NCBI GenBank assembly: GCA_964494475.1
Contig: CAZBRS010000049.1
Location: 1-41,118 of the forward strand
DNA: 41,118 bases
Direction: 5' to 3'
Source: CAZBRS01 sp964494475
GTDB lineage: Bacteria > Myxococcota_A > UBA9042 > CAZBRS01
The first letter of the stretch is position 1. Each line of letters begins with the position of its first letter. Positions 1-10,337 of the stretch are shown piece by piece. The notes beneath the pieces were generated by a model that did not search any database, had not been told where the DNA came from, and saw only the letters and a list, made by a program, of their open reading frames with translations. Made by a program: the position numbers and the translations under genes.

Positions 1-2
1 CC

Positions 3-1250
3 TGTACTCCCCCGTCCTCGTCCGCCTCACCCCGCCACGACCGCTCCGCCGTGCGCGGCTCGGTCACGGCCGGCGCATGGCTGGTGGCCGAGAGCGGCGA
101 GGGCCTCGAGCGAGTGCAGCCCTGGATCCGCTCCACGCTCGACGTGGCGCGCTTCGGCGACGTGCCCCTGGCCTGGCACCACCGCGTCGCCTGGCAGCGC
201 CGCTTCCTGCACGACTCCGATCGCACGCCGTGGTCCACCCGCTACCCCGAGTGGGCGATCCGCGAGGCCGCCCTGCGCTGGACCATGCCCGGCGAGCAGG
301 TCGCGCTGGCGGGGGGCCGCCTGGCGACCGCCCCCCTGGGCGGCGCCCCCACCGTCGATGGCGCCGCCGTCGACGCGCGCCTCGGCGAAGCCTGGACGCT
401 GGGCGCCTTCGGCGGGCTCCGGCCCGATCCGGGCACGCTGGCGCCCGACCCGGCCGCGTCGGCCTTCGGCGCGTGGCTGCGCGGCCGCCACGACGCGGGC
501 GCGTGGCGGCTCGACCACGGCGTGGTGGTGGCGGGCAGCACGTACGACGGCCAGCGTGACGAGACCTGGGTCGAAGCCCGCGTGCGCGCCCACCTGCCCC
601 GCTGGGTGCAGGCCACGGCCGGGGCGCGGCTCGACTGGCTGCCCGCTCCCGCCCTGCAGGGGCGCCCGGAGGTCGACGTGGGGCGCGCCGACGCCTCGGT
701 GAGCGTCACCCCCCTCCCCGCGCTCGAGGTGCGGGCAAGCTGGCGCACGCTTCGCCCGCTGCCCTCGCTGCGGCTGTTGGCGCTCCTCGGGGCCGACGCC
801 TGGACGACCTCGGGTCGGCTGCACCTGACGTCGCTCGGCGTGCGCTACGGTCGGGGCGGCTCGTGGAGCGTCCTGGCCGAGGGCGGGCTCGACCTGCAGC
901 CCGGCGACGGCACGGGCGTGTCGGCCGCGGGTCGCGTCCGGTGGTCGCCGCTGCCCGCCCTGCGGCTCGGGGGCGGCTACCGCTTCGACGACGGCAGGTT
1001 CCTGCGCGCCCACGCGGGCGACGTGGAGGCCGACGTGGACCTGTGGGGCGCCCTGGACCTCGGCGCCCGCTACCGCGTGCTCGCCTACACCTACCGCGGG
1101 GTCGACGCCGCGGGGCTCGAGCACGCCGCCGGGGCCACGCTCGACCTGCCCCTGCCCCACGGCCTGCGCGCGGCGGCCGAGATCGAGCGCGTGTTCGGTG
1201 ACGAGGTGGCCCTGTGGACCGCGTTGGCTCAGATCGGAGCCTATTTCTAA
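3..1250 (+). CDS. Outer-membrane beta-barrel protein, 3' part only
   Basis: The reading frame is already open at the left edge (codon phase starts at base 3) and ends with TAA at 1248-1250, so the 5' end and any signal peptide lie outside the window. About 415 residues are visible. They alternate short polar turns with amphipathic strands rich in Trp, Tyr, Leu, Arg and Gly. The protein ends in Ala-Tyr-Phe, and a C-terminal aromatic residue is the usual BamA-recognition signal of outer-membrane barrels. I recognise no specific family. A GTG at 51 could serve as a start, but the unbroken upstream frame argues against it. The gene is followed after 23 bases by a heme/flavin oxidoreductase gene on the same strand, so the two may be co-transcribed. 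A role as porin or as the barrel of an electron conduit would be speculation. Confidence 0.7.
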   Translation, partial: CTPPSSSASPRHDRSAVRGSVTAGAWLVAESGEGLERVQPWIRSTLDVARFGDVPLAWHHRVAWQRRFLHDSDRTPWSTRYPEWAIREAALRWTMPGEQVALAGGRLATAPLGGAPTVDGAAVDARLGEAWTLGAFGGLRPDPGTLAPDPAASAFGAWLRGRHDAGAWRLDHGVVVAGSTYDGQRDETWVEARVRAHLPRWVQATAGARLDWLPAPALQGRPEVDVGRADASVSVTPLPALEVRASWRTLRPLPSLRLLALLGADAWTTSGRLHLTSLGVRYGRGGSWSVLAEGGLDLQPGDGTGVSAAGRVRWSPLPALRLGGGYRFDDGRFLRAHAGDVEADVDLWGALDLGARYRVLAYTYRGVDAAGLEHAAGATLDLPLPHGLRAAAEIERVFGDEVALWTALAQIGAYF

Positions 1251-1273
1251 CGTCTCGAGCCCCGGGAGACCCC

Positions 1274-3271
1274 GTGCAACACGTGCAAGCCCGAAGGACC
1301 CTCCCCCTGGTGCTCACCTGGACGGCCGGCCTCGCGCTGGTGGCCTGGTTGTGGCACGTCGGGGGCGACTACTACCTCCTGAGCCTCACGGGAGAGGAGG
1401 GGCGCTTCGACCACCCGCTGCACGAGTCCCTGCGAGCCTCGGGCTCCTGGGGCCACGTGCTCGGCCTGGCCGGGGCGCTGCTCATCCTCGCGAACCTGGC
1501 CTACCTGTTGCGCCGCCACCTGCCGGCGCTACGGCACGCGGGGTCCCTGCGTCGCTGGATGGCGCTGCACGTCACGACGGGGTTGCTGGGCGCGGCGCTC
1601 GTCACGTTCCACGCGTCCTTCTCGTCCGGCAACGTCTTCCACCAGGCCGCGCTCTGGTCTCTGCTCGCGCTCGCGTTCACCGGGCTCGCCGGACGCTTCC
1701 TGTACGCGTTCGTCCCCCACACCGCCCAGGGCGAGGAGTCGACCGTCGACGAGCTCATCTCGCAGGTCATCGCCAAGGGCGAGCGCGACGAAGCGGCCAT
1801 CGCGGCGCGCGTGAGCGGCTCGAACCGCCTGCGGCGCGGTCTCTCGGCCTGGCGGGCGGTGCACCGCCCGCTGGCCATGTTGATGGCCACCGCCGCGAGC
1901 GTGCACGTGGTGATCGCCAGCCTGGTCACGTGGACCGACGTCGACGTGTACGCCGAGGCGGGCTGGTACGCCGTCGCCGGCACGACCGCTGTGCTCGGAG
2001 CGCTCTTCATCGGGCTCGAGATCGGCCTCGTGCGCCGACGCCGAATCCGGGCGCAGACCGACCTCGGCCGCCGCATCCGCGCCGAGTTGGAGGGGCTGCA
2101 CCTGCCGCCCTCGCTGCACCCCGTCATCGACCTGAACCGCTGCCTGGGCAGCGCCGCGTGCATCGCGGTCTGCCCCGAGGGGACCATCCTGGGCGTCGTC
2201 GACGGCGCCGCGCGCCTGCTCGAAGGCACCAACTGCATCGGCCACGGTCGCTGCGCCGCCGAGTGCCCCACCAACGCCATCTCGCTGGTCTTCGGCACGG
2301 CCGAGCGCGGCGTCGACATCCCCAACGTGAGCGGAGCCTTCGAGAGCGACGTGCCCGGGCTCTACCTGACGGGCGAGATCGGCGGGATGGGCCTCATCCG
2401 CAACGCGGTGATCCAGAGCGCCCAGGCCATCGCCCACCTGGCGGCCCACCGGCCGCGCGGCGCGGGCGACGTGCTGGACCTCGTGATCGTGGGCGCGGGC
2501 CCCGCTGGGATGAGCGCGGCCCTGGCGGCCTGCCAGCACGATCTGAACCTCGCGCTGCTGGACCAGGAGACCTTCGGGGGCGCCATCCTGCACTACCCGC
2601 GCCGCAAGGTGGTGATGACCTGGCCCTTCGACCTGCCCACCCACGGCCGCGTCGACACCCCGTCCATCTCGAAGGAGGACCTGCTCGACCTCTTCGTGGG
2701 AGCCTGCCGTCGCGCCGGCGTCCGAGTCTCCGAGGGCGAGCGGGTCGACGCCGTGGCCCGGGAAGACGACCACTTCGTGGTCACGTCGACGCGGCGCACG
2801 CTGCGGGCGCGCTCGGTCCTGCTGGCCATCGGTCGACGCGGTACGCCTCAGACGCTCGACGTTCCCGGCGAGGAGTTGCCCTCCGTGACCTACCGCCTGC
2901 TCGAACCCGAGCAATACAGCGGGCGCAACGTGCTGGTGGTGGGAGGTGGCGACAGCGCGGTCGAGGCGTGCCTGGCGCTGGCGGAGGCCGGAGCCTGGCC
3001 CACGCTCTCGTACCGGCAGGCCACGCTGTCCCGGCCCAAGGCCGCCAACCGCGAGCGCTTCGTCGCGGCCGTCGCCGCGGGCAACGTACGCTTCGAGGGC
3101 GGCACGACCGTCACGCGCATCGAACGCGAATCGGTCACCCTCCGACGCGGCGGATCCGACCAGACGCCGTTGCCGAACGATGACACGATCGTGCTCGTGG
3201 GAGGACGCGTCCCCACCGACTTCCTGGCCGCGTGCGGGGTCCGCGTCGACCGGAAGTTCGGCGCACGGTAG
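1274..3271 (+). CDS. Membrane heme-b / 4Fe-4S / FAD-NAD(P) oxidoreductase
   Basis: 665 residues from GTG 1274, chosen because GGGAGA lies just upstream at 1264-1269. The N-terminal ~260 residues hold about six membrane helices. Two of them carry paired histidines about 14 residues apart (LHV...FHA and HRP...VHV), as expected for b-heme ligands. A ferredoxin-like segment follows with CLGSAACIAVCP and CIGHGRCAAECP. Each has three of the four usual cysteines, with Ser or His at the second position. The C-terminal half is a thioredoxin-reductase-like flavoprotein: a GAGPAGMSAA FAD site, a GGGDSAVE NAD(P) site, and no CxxC disulfide, so it is closer to the YpdA-type branch. The likely role is electron transfer between NAD(P)H, FAD, Fe-S clusters and membrane heme. 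Donor and acceptor are unknown. Family assignment is from memory of similar proteins. Confidence 0.85.
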   Translation: MQHVQARRTLPLVLTWTAGLALVAWLWHVGGDYYLLSLTGEEGRFDHPLHESLRASGSWGHVLGLAGALLILANLAYLLRRHLPALRHAGSLRRWMALHVTTGLLGAALVTFHASFSSGNVFHQAALWSLLALAFTGLAGRFLYAFVPHTAQGEESTVDELISQVIAKGERDEAAIAARVSGSNRLRRGLSAWRAVHRPLAMLMATAASVHVVIASLVTWTDVDVYAEAGWYAVAGTTAVLGALFIGLEIGLVRRRRIRAQTDLGRRIRAELEGLHLPPSLHPVIDLNRCLGSAACIAVCPEGTILGVVDGAARLLEGTNCIGHGRCAAECPTNAISLVFGTAERGVDIPNVSGAFESDVPGLYLTGEIGGMGLIRNAVIQSAQAIAHLAAHRPRGAGDVLDLVIVGAGPAGMSAALAACQHDLNLALLDQETFGGAILHYPRRKVVMTWPFDLPTHGRVDTPSISKEDLLDLFVGACRRAGVRVSEGERVDAVAREDDHFVVTSTRRTLRARSVLLAIGRRGTPQTLDVPGEELPSVTYRLLEPEQYSGRNVLVVGGGDSAVEACLALAEAGAWPTLSYRQATLSRPKAANRERFVAAVAAGNVRFEGGTTVTRIERESVTLRRGGSDQTPLPNDDTIVLVGGRVPTDFLAACGVRVDRKFGAR

Positions 3272-3348
3272 GCCCCCCCTGCTTGACCGGATCCCGGCGC
3301 GCAACCATACTCGGGGCCCAAGGAACGGCTGGAACGAAGGGGTGGCAG

Positions 3349-5341
3349 TTGGCAGACGGTGTCGGCGTGCCGGCCAAGCCCTCGAACTGCCTCTGCGGCT
3401 CGAAGCCCCTCCGGCCCGTCGTGACGGAACGGCGAGCCCTCCGGTTGGCGGTCGACGTGGTCTTCTACGCGGCGCTGGCGACCTTCCTCTACACGGCGGC
3501 GGCGCGGGGCATCCACAGCCTCGATCCCCCCCTCAACGGGGACACCAGCCGCGACTTCCTGCTGGCACACCAGTGCCTCGAGGGCGAGACGTGCTTCCTG
3601 AAGGGGGCGCGCACGTCGACGCGCTTCCTGTCGCACAGCGGCATGTGGGTGCTCCACCTGGCCACCGCCGAGTGGCTGGGGCTGTCGGTGCCCGACGTCT
3701 ACCTGCTGGCCCTGGCGCTCTTCGTCGCGGCGCAGGTGCTGCTCGTGTTCTTCCAGGAGCGTCTGTTCGGAGGCGACTGGCTCTCGCGACGACTGCGCGC
3801 GGCCGTGGTGGCGTCCGTGTTCGCCGCCACGGGCTCGTCGTCCGACCTCAGCGACATGTTCGCCGCCATCCAGTGCCCCCTGCCCTCGGCCGCGCTCGTC
3901 GTGGCGACGGTCACGGCGGTTCGCACGCGCAGCGCTTGGGCGTGGCTGACGGCCGCCCTGTCGTTCTCCCTCGTGATCCAGGGACACGCCGCCGGGGGCC
4001 TGTATCTCCCGGTGCTGGCCGGACTCTACCTCTGGAGGCCCCCGGGCGCGACCGCTCCGCGTGGCGCTGGGAGGCTCGGCCGTGATGCTCGGCTCGATCC
4101 TGCTGCTGTCGCGCGACGCCGCGTTGGAGTGGCCGAAGGCCCTGGCGGCGTTCGGGAGCGGCGGCGGCGGGGCCGCCTATGTTCAGGGAGGGTTCGAGCC
4201 CTCCACGTTCTTCTTCCTGGCCGGGGGGGGCGGGCTGGTCCTGCTGGTGGCCGCGCGCCTGCGCGGCTCCCTGGGCCCCGCCACCCGTGCGCTGCTGAGC
4301 CTGGGCGTGGTGCCGAGCCTCGTCCTTTGTGGCGTGGGCACGGCGACCTGGTTCTCGCCCCACTATGCCAAGCCGTACATCCTGGCCATGCGGCTGGTCG
4401 CCGGCCTGGCGCTGGTCGAGGCCAGCCTGCTGCTCGGACAGGGCCTCGGTCGGCTCCTGGCGTCAGGACCCCGGCCGGGCCTTTCGCGGCTCGGCGCCCG
4501 GCTGCCTCAAGGCGCCCTCGGCGTGGCCCTGGCGCTGACCTTCGGCCTCCCGACGCCGACGGGGCTCGACTCCAGCGCCTTCCTCACCTACGGAGACCTC
4601 GAGGCCCTGCTGCCGCCGCTGCGGCGCGCCGGCATCGTGTCGCTGGAGGACGCCTTCGTGCGCCTCGGGGGCCCGGAGCGACTGAACCTCTCCAGCAACC
4701 TGCACCTGAAGCTGCCACGTCACCGACCGGCCTCGGCCGGTGACCCCGCCGGGCTGCCCCTCGTCCAGGTGTGGAAGGGGCTGAAGCCGCCGCCCGCGCC
4801 CGTCCCCGCGGGGTGGACCCGAATCGATCGCGGCGTGCGCGGCGACCTGCTCGTCGTCCCGGTTGACCCGTCGCTCGACGGGCGCGACGTCACCGTCGCG
4901 TGCGACCACGGAGACGGCCGCGCGGTCGAGCGCTGGACGGGGTCGCTCGCCTACGTCGGCTGCGAGACGCCACAGACGTGCGACGGCTCCGTCTGGTATG
5001 CTCCGCCGCTGCCAATCTGGCTGAACTGCCGCGCCTTGAGCCTCGAATTGAAGGCCGCGCCGCCTTCGGACTCCCCGGTGGCGATCTTCCCGCTCCGGGG
5101 CTTCGGCCACCAACTCGACGCCCGCGTCATGGCCGTGACCGGCCTGGAGGCCAGCCTCCGGCCGAACGGCGGCGCGATCCTCGAGGGAGGGCAAGCGGGC
5201 CGCGAGGGCCTGGTTCGCGTCCTGTGGACCCTGCCGAGCGCGCGCGACCTCTCGCTGCCCCAGTTCGCCCAGGTGATGGAGGTGTCGCTGGCCCAGGACG
5301 TCGACCCGGCCTGGTTGGCCTACCTCGAGGCGTTGCCATGA
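3349..5341 (+). pseudogene. GT-C-like polytopic membrane protein, one-base frameshift
   Basis: Two reading frames join into one credible protein of about 660 residues. Frame 1 runs from a TTG start at 3349 (AAGGGG at 3337-3342 upstream; GTG 3421 is an alternative) to about 4040. Frame 2 is good from about 4035 to TGA at 5339-5341. Removing one C from the C5 run at 4039-4043 gives a smooth junction (LYLWRPRARPLRVALGGS). The N-terminal part has a first membrane helix followed by NGDTSRDFLLAHQC, recalling the acidic first loop of GT-C glycosyltransferases, then several helices. The C-terminal part has four or five more helices and a roughly 200-residue soluble domain. It was probably a lipid-linked sugar transferase or a related surface-modification enzyme. 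The stop overlaps the next start (ATGA). The break may be a genuine mutation or an assembly error. Confidence 0.7.
4061..5341 (+). CDS. 3' frame of the frameshifted GT-C-like gene
   Basis: This is the intact downstream frame of the broken gene described at 3349-5341. It can be read from GTG 4061 as 426 residues, beginning inside a membrane helix (MALGGSAVMLGSILLL). It has no convincing ribosome binding site and starts mid-domain, so it is more likely a fragment than a separate gene. The part after the last helix (from about 4540) contains the soluble domain with several cysteines (CDHGD, GCETPQTC, WLNC). Confidence 0.5.
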   Translation: MALGGSAVMLGSILLLSRDAALEWPKALAAFGSGGGGAAYVQGGFEPSTFFFLAGGGGLVLLVAARLRGSLGPATRALLSLGVVPSLVLCGVGTATWFSPHYAKPYILAMRLVAGLALVEASLLLGQGLGRLLASGPRPGLSRLGARLPQGALGVALALTFGLPTPTGLDSSAFLTYGDLEALLPPLRRAGIVSLEDAFVRLGGPERLNLSSNLHLKLPRHRPASAGDPAGLPLVQVWKGLKPPPAPVPAGWTRIDRGVRGDLLVVPVDPSLDGRDVTVACDHGDGRAVERWTGSLAYVGCETPQTCDGSVWYAPPLPIWLNCRALSLELKAAPPSDSPVAIFPLRGFGHQLDARVMAVTGLEASLRPNGGAILEGGQAGREGLVRVLWTLPSARDLSLPQFAQVMEVSLAQDVDPAWLAYLEALP

Positions 5342-5601
5342 GGCCGGTTCGAAGCGCGCTCGTCGGCCTGGTCCCGATGCTGCTGGCCCTGGGGCTCACG
5401 CTCGCACCGGCCCTGGCGGGGACGGTCCCGCCCCCGGCGCTCCAGGCTCCCGACATCGCCGGCGCCGATCAAGCCCTCTGGCCGTTGCCGTTCGCGATCG
5501 AGGCCTTGTTCTACCTCGTGAACCACGTGGCGCTGATCGCCGGGGTCGCGGCCTGCCTGTGGCTCGTGCGCCGCGCCGAGGACGAAGGAGGCCCCCCGTG
5601 A
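5338..5601 (+). CDS. Small membrane protein, 87 residues, unknown function
   Basis: The start ATG 5338 overlaps the previous stop as ATGA, and the gene's own stop overlaps the next start as GTGA at 5598-5601. It is therefore translationally coupled on both sides, which is good evidence that it is real despite its size. It has a signal-peptide-like first hydrophobic segment (residues ~5-28, ending ALA-GT) and a second membrane segment (~52-78) followed by RRAEDEGG. No cysteines or recognisable catalytic motif are seen. Its place between the GT-C-like protein and the SGNH esterase suggests a partner subunit for one of them. Confidence 0.75.
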   Translation: MRPVRSALVGLVPMLLALGLTLAPALAGTVPPPALQAPDIAGADQALWPLPFAIEALFYLVNHVALIAGVAACLWLVRRAEDEGGPP

Positions 5602-6680
5602 GACGCGCGGTCGTCCTCGTCCTGGCCGGCCTCGTCCTGGCGCTGACGATCGCCGAGGTCGCGCTGCGGAACCAGACCCTGGTCCCTCTGGACGCGTGGG
5701 AGAACCTCGTCGCGCGACGATCCTCGATCCTCCACCACAAGTACCAGCCCCGGGACGACGACGCGATGCAGTCGAGCCATGGCGACTGCCAGGGTGCCGA
5801 TCCCGTGGTCCTCCTCTTCCTGGGCGATTCGTGGCTGGCCGACGGCGTGCTGGTGTCGGTCCTGGCCAATCGCATCGCCGAGCGCTGCGGGGTTTGCGTC
5901 ACCGCCGTCAACGGAGCCACGCAGTCCTACTCCCCCAGCCTGTACGAGTTGAAGGGCCGCCTGCTCGCGGCTCGGTTCCGACCGCTGCTCGCGTTCGTCA
6001 ACATCGACAGCACCGATCCGGGCGACGAGTGGTACCGCTACAGCTTCGCCAAGCTCCGCGAGCCGGGCACGGGCCGCCTGCTCGCCGTGCCGTTCGAGCG
6101 CGATCCGTACGCGATCAAGATGGCCGAGCGCCTGCGCCGGTACCAGGGGTCTGCGTCGTACGTCGTGCGCCTGATCGGGAGGTGGCTCCACGACCGCTAC
6201 GTCCTGCCGAGCCTCGGCCGCGACGACCTGGGCGATCAGGAGGCCTGGACGCTCCTGGGCCCCCTGGCTTCACCCGACGCGCGCCGCACGCACCCCCAGG
6301 TCGTGGCCGAGTTCGACGCGGCCGTGCGCGAGCTGTTCGCGGAGCTCGGGCACACGCTGGGCGCCGGGCGCGTGTTCGCGTTCTTCCATCCCCACCGGAA
6401 GGCGATGTTCCCCGACGCCGCGGGCGAGCGCTACTCCGCGCTGGTGCCGGAGGTCGTCGCGGGGGCCGCCCGCGAGGCCGGGGTCACGTTCGTCGACGCC
6501 AGCCCCGACCTCCGCGCGATCCACGGGGCCGACCTGGAGCACGCCTGGGTGGACGGCGACGCCTTCTCGCACCTCGCGCGGCCCGGGCTGCTGCGCTACG
6601 CGCACTACGCCATCGGGCGCGTCGAGGCCGACGTGTGCGCGCAGATCGACGCGGCCCGGGCCGCCGCGCCATCGGACTGA
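5598..6680 (+). CDS. SGNH/GDSL-type esterase-like protein, membrane-anchored
   Basis: 360 residues from GTG 5598, which overlaps the previous stop (GTGA). Residues ~4-20 form a signal anchor, so the rest should be periplasmic. The SGNH pattern is visible: LFLGDSW with Ser78 as nucleophile, Asn105 in AVNGATQ, and a C-terminal DAFSH with Asp321 and His325 as the expected catalytic dyad. Such proteins hydrolyse or transfer acyl groups, often O-acetyl groups on surface sugars. As the last gene of a coupled set with a GT-C-like membrane protein, it probably acts on the same glycan or lipid. The convergent gene begins 6 bases after its stop, leaving no room for a terminator. Confidence 0.8.
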   Translation: MRRAVVLVLAGLVLALTIAEVALRNQTLVPLDAWENLVARRSSILHHKYQPRDDDAMQSSHGDCQGADPVVLLFLGDSWLADGVLVSVLANRIAERCGVCVTAVNGATQSYSPSLYELKGRLLAARFRPLLAFVNIDSTDPGDEWYRYSFAKLREPGTGRLLAVPFERDPYAIKMAERLRRYQGSASYVVRLIGRWLHDRYVLPSLGRDDLGDQEAWTLLGPLASPDARRTHPQVVAEFDAAVRELFAELGHTLGAGRVFAFFHPHRKAMFPDAAGERYSALVPEVVAGAAREAGVTFVDASPDLRAIHGADLEHAWVDGDAFSHLARPGLLRYAHYAIGRVEADVCAQIDAARAAAPSD

Positions 6681-6686
6681 TCCAAG

Positions 6687-7676
6687 CTAGATCAGGTCAG
6701 CCTGCTGCGGCGGGCCCTTCGGCTCCGAGCCGTCGCGCGGCACGGGCAACCCGGTGAAGCACCCCCACGCGCCCGGGTCGTGCCCCGAGCAGTGACAGGG
6801 CGCGAAGCGGACCCGGTGGCGGCGGGCCACGCGCGCCACGGCGTCGAGCAGGTGCTGGCGCGGCGCCTCGGGGACGTGCACGCCCGGCTCGCGCGGGCCT
6901 CCCCCACGGGCGCGAGGAAGCTCGCCGATCTGCCGCAAGCCGTACGCGCCGAGCAGCAGGCCCTTCATCACGGGAGAGACGGTCGTTCCCAGCGCCTCGA
7001 GCGCGCTGGCGTGCAGGGTGGGCACCACGCCCGAGACGCGCTTCACGCCTTCTCGCAGCAGCCGCTCGAAGATCCCATCGAGCAGCGCCTCGTCGTCGGC
7101 CAGGAACGGCACCAGGGGCTTCAGCACCACGTCGACCGTCAATCCGGCCTTGCGCAAGGCCACCAACGTCTCGAAGCGCTGCTCGAGCCGCGGATCGTCG
7201 GGCTCGAAGGCCTCCCGGGCATGCTCGGCCAACGACGACACGACGACCTGCGGGTGCACCAGGGCGCGGTGCCGGCCGAAGAGCTCGAGGAAGGGGAGCT
7301 CCACCGGACCCCGCGTACGAAAGGCCACGGGCACGCCGGCACGCAGCACGTGGCCGAGCGCCTGCAGCGCCAGTTCGCGAACCAGCGGCGTCTCGCCGAA
7401 GGCGTCGGAGGCCGAGCCGAAGAACACGAGCGGCGGCAGGGCACCCCGCAACGCCAACCGATGCAGGTCGTCGGCGATCTGGCGGGGCAGGTCCGTGTAG
7501 ACCACGGGCAGGCCGGCGTGGTAGCGCTTCGCGCCCGAGAAGAGCGACCGACGTGACGCGCCCGTGATCACGTTGACGGTGGCGACGTCGCCCAGGCAGG
7601 GGAAGACGCTGGGGTGCAGCGCCGCCGACTTGCGACCGTGGTACTCGTACGCGGGCGCGACCACGTTGGAACTCAT
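6687..7676 (-). CDS. Spore-photolyase-like radical-SAM-fold protein lacking cluster cysteines
   Basis: 329 residues from ATG 7676. The frame is open further upstream, but the family-like sequence begins here. The order of features follows the SplB-related radical SAM proteins: VNVITG..., a VVYTDLP segment, FFGSASDAFG (where the family has S-SDPFQP), a TRGP strand, VVVSSLAEHAREAFEPDDPRLEQRFE, and VLKPLVPFLADD. Where the family has CxxxCxxC, this protein reads A40-S-R-R-S44-L-F-S47, so all three ligands for the SAM-binding 4Fe-4S cluster are absent. I checked this at codon level (GCG, TCG, TCG). A C-terminal cysteine set is kept (C294, C296, C306). The upstream region is AT-rich (GGATATCAATTTAATTCC at 7676-7693). 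Function is unknown; it may be a non-catalytic or repurposed homologue. Confidence 0.8.
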   Translation of the reverse strand: MSSNVVAPAYEYHGRKSAALHPSVFPCLGDVATVNVITGASRRSLFSGAKRYHAGLPVVYTDLPRQIADDLHRLALRGALPPLVFFGSASDAFGETPLVRELALQALGHVLRAGVPVAFRTRGPVELPFLELFGRHRALVHPQVVVSSLAEHAREAFEPDDPRLEQRFETLVALRKAGLTVDVVLKPLVPFLADDEALLDGIFERLLREGVKRVSGVVPTLHASALEALGTTVSPVMKGLLLGAYGLRQIGELPRARGGGPREPGVHVPEAPRQHLLDAVARVARRHRVRFAPCHCSGHDPGAWGCFTGLPVPRDGSEPKGPPQQADLI

Positions 7677-7789
7677 GGATATCAATTTAATTCCAGCCGG
7701 ACGGCGCCGCAAGGCGCGCGACGGGGCCCCGGAACCCGTCCATTCCCGGGAGCACCCGCCGTGCGTCAAGCCCCGCGACCGCCACAGAG

Positions 7790-7808
7790 GCCGCCTTGCG
7801 GCGTTTTT
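7790..7808 (+). terminator. Terminator-like hairpin with T tract
   Basis: GCCGC (7790-7794), loop CTT, GCGGC (7798-7802), then G and five T. On the plus strand this looks like a short intrinsic terminator. It sits between divergent genes and just upstream of the promoter at 7829, so it could block read-through towards the fad genes. Alternatively it is a 5' UTR hairpin of the minus-strand gene. Confidence 0.4.
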
Positions 7809-7828
7809 CACCCCGCGAAGGCCGCGTA

Positions 7829-7857
7829 TTGACACACTGCGGCAGGGGTGCTAGCGT
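7829..7857 (+). promoter_or_regulatory. Sigma-70-type promoter for the beta-oxidation operon
   Basis: A perfect -35 box TTGACA at 7829-7834, a 17-base spacer and TAGCGT at 7852-7857 (3 of 6 matches to TATAAT). It lies 44 bases before the ATG at 7901. The ribosome site GGAGGGA is at 7889-7895. Confidence 0.6.
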
Positions 7858-7900
7858 CACCTGGGGAATTCGTCAACCCAACTGACGTGGAGGGACCTCG

Positions 7901-10306
<2,406 letters not shown>

Positions 10307-10337
10307 GCCGCGGACGAAGGAAAGGAAGGAGAAAGCC

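Noticed and set aside
4036..4060. Programmed ribosomal frameshift
   Set aside because: No slippery heptamer with a downstream structure of the usual kind is evident; a one-base indel in the C5 run is simpler.
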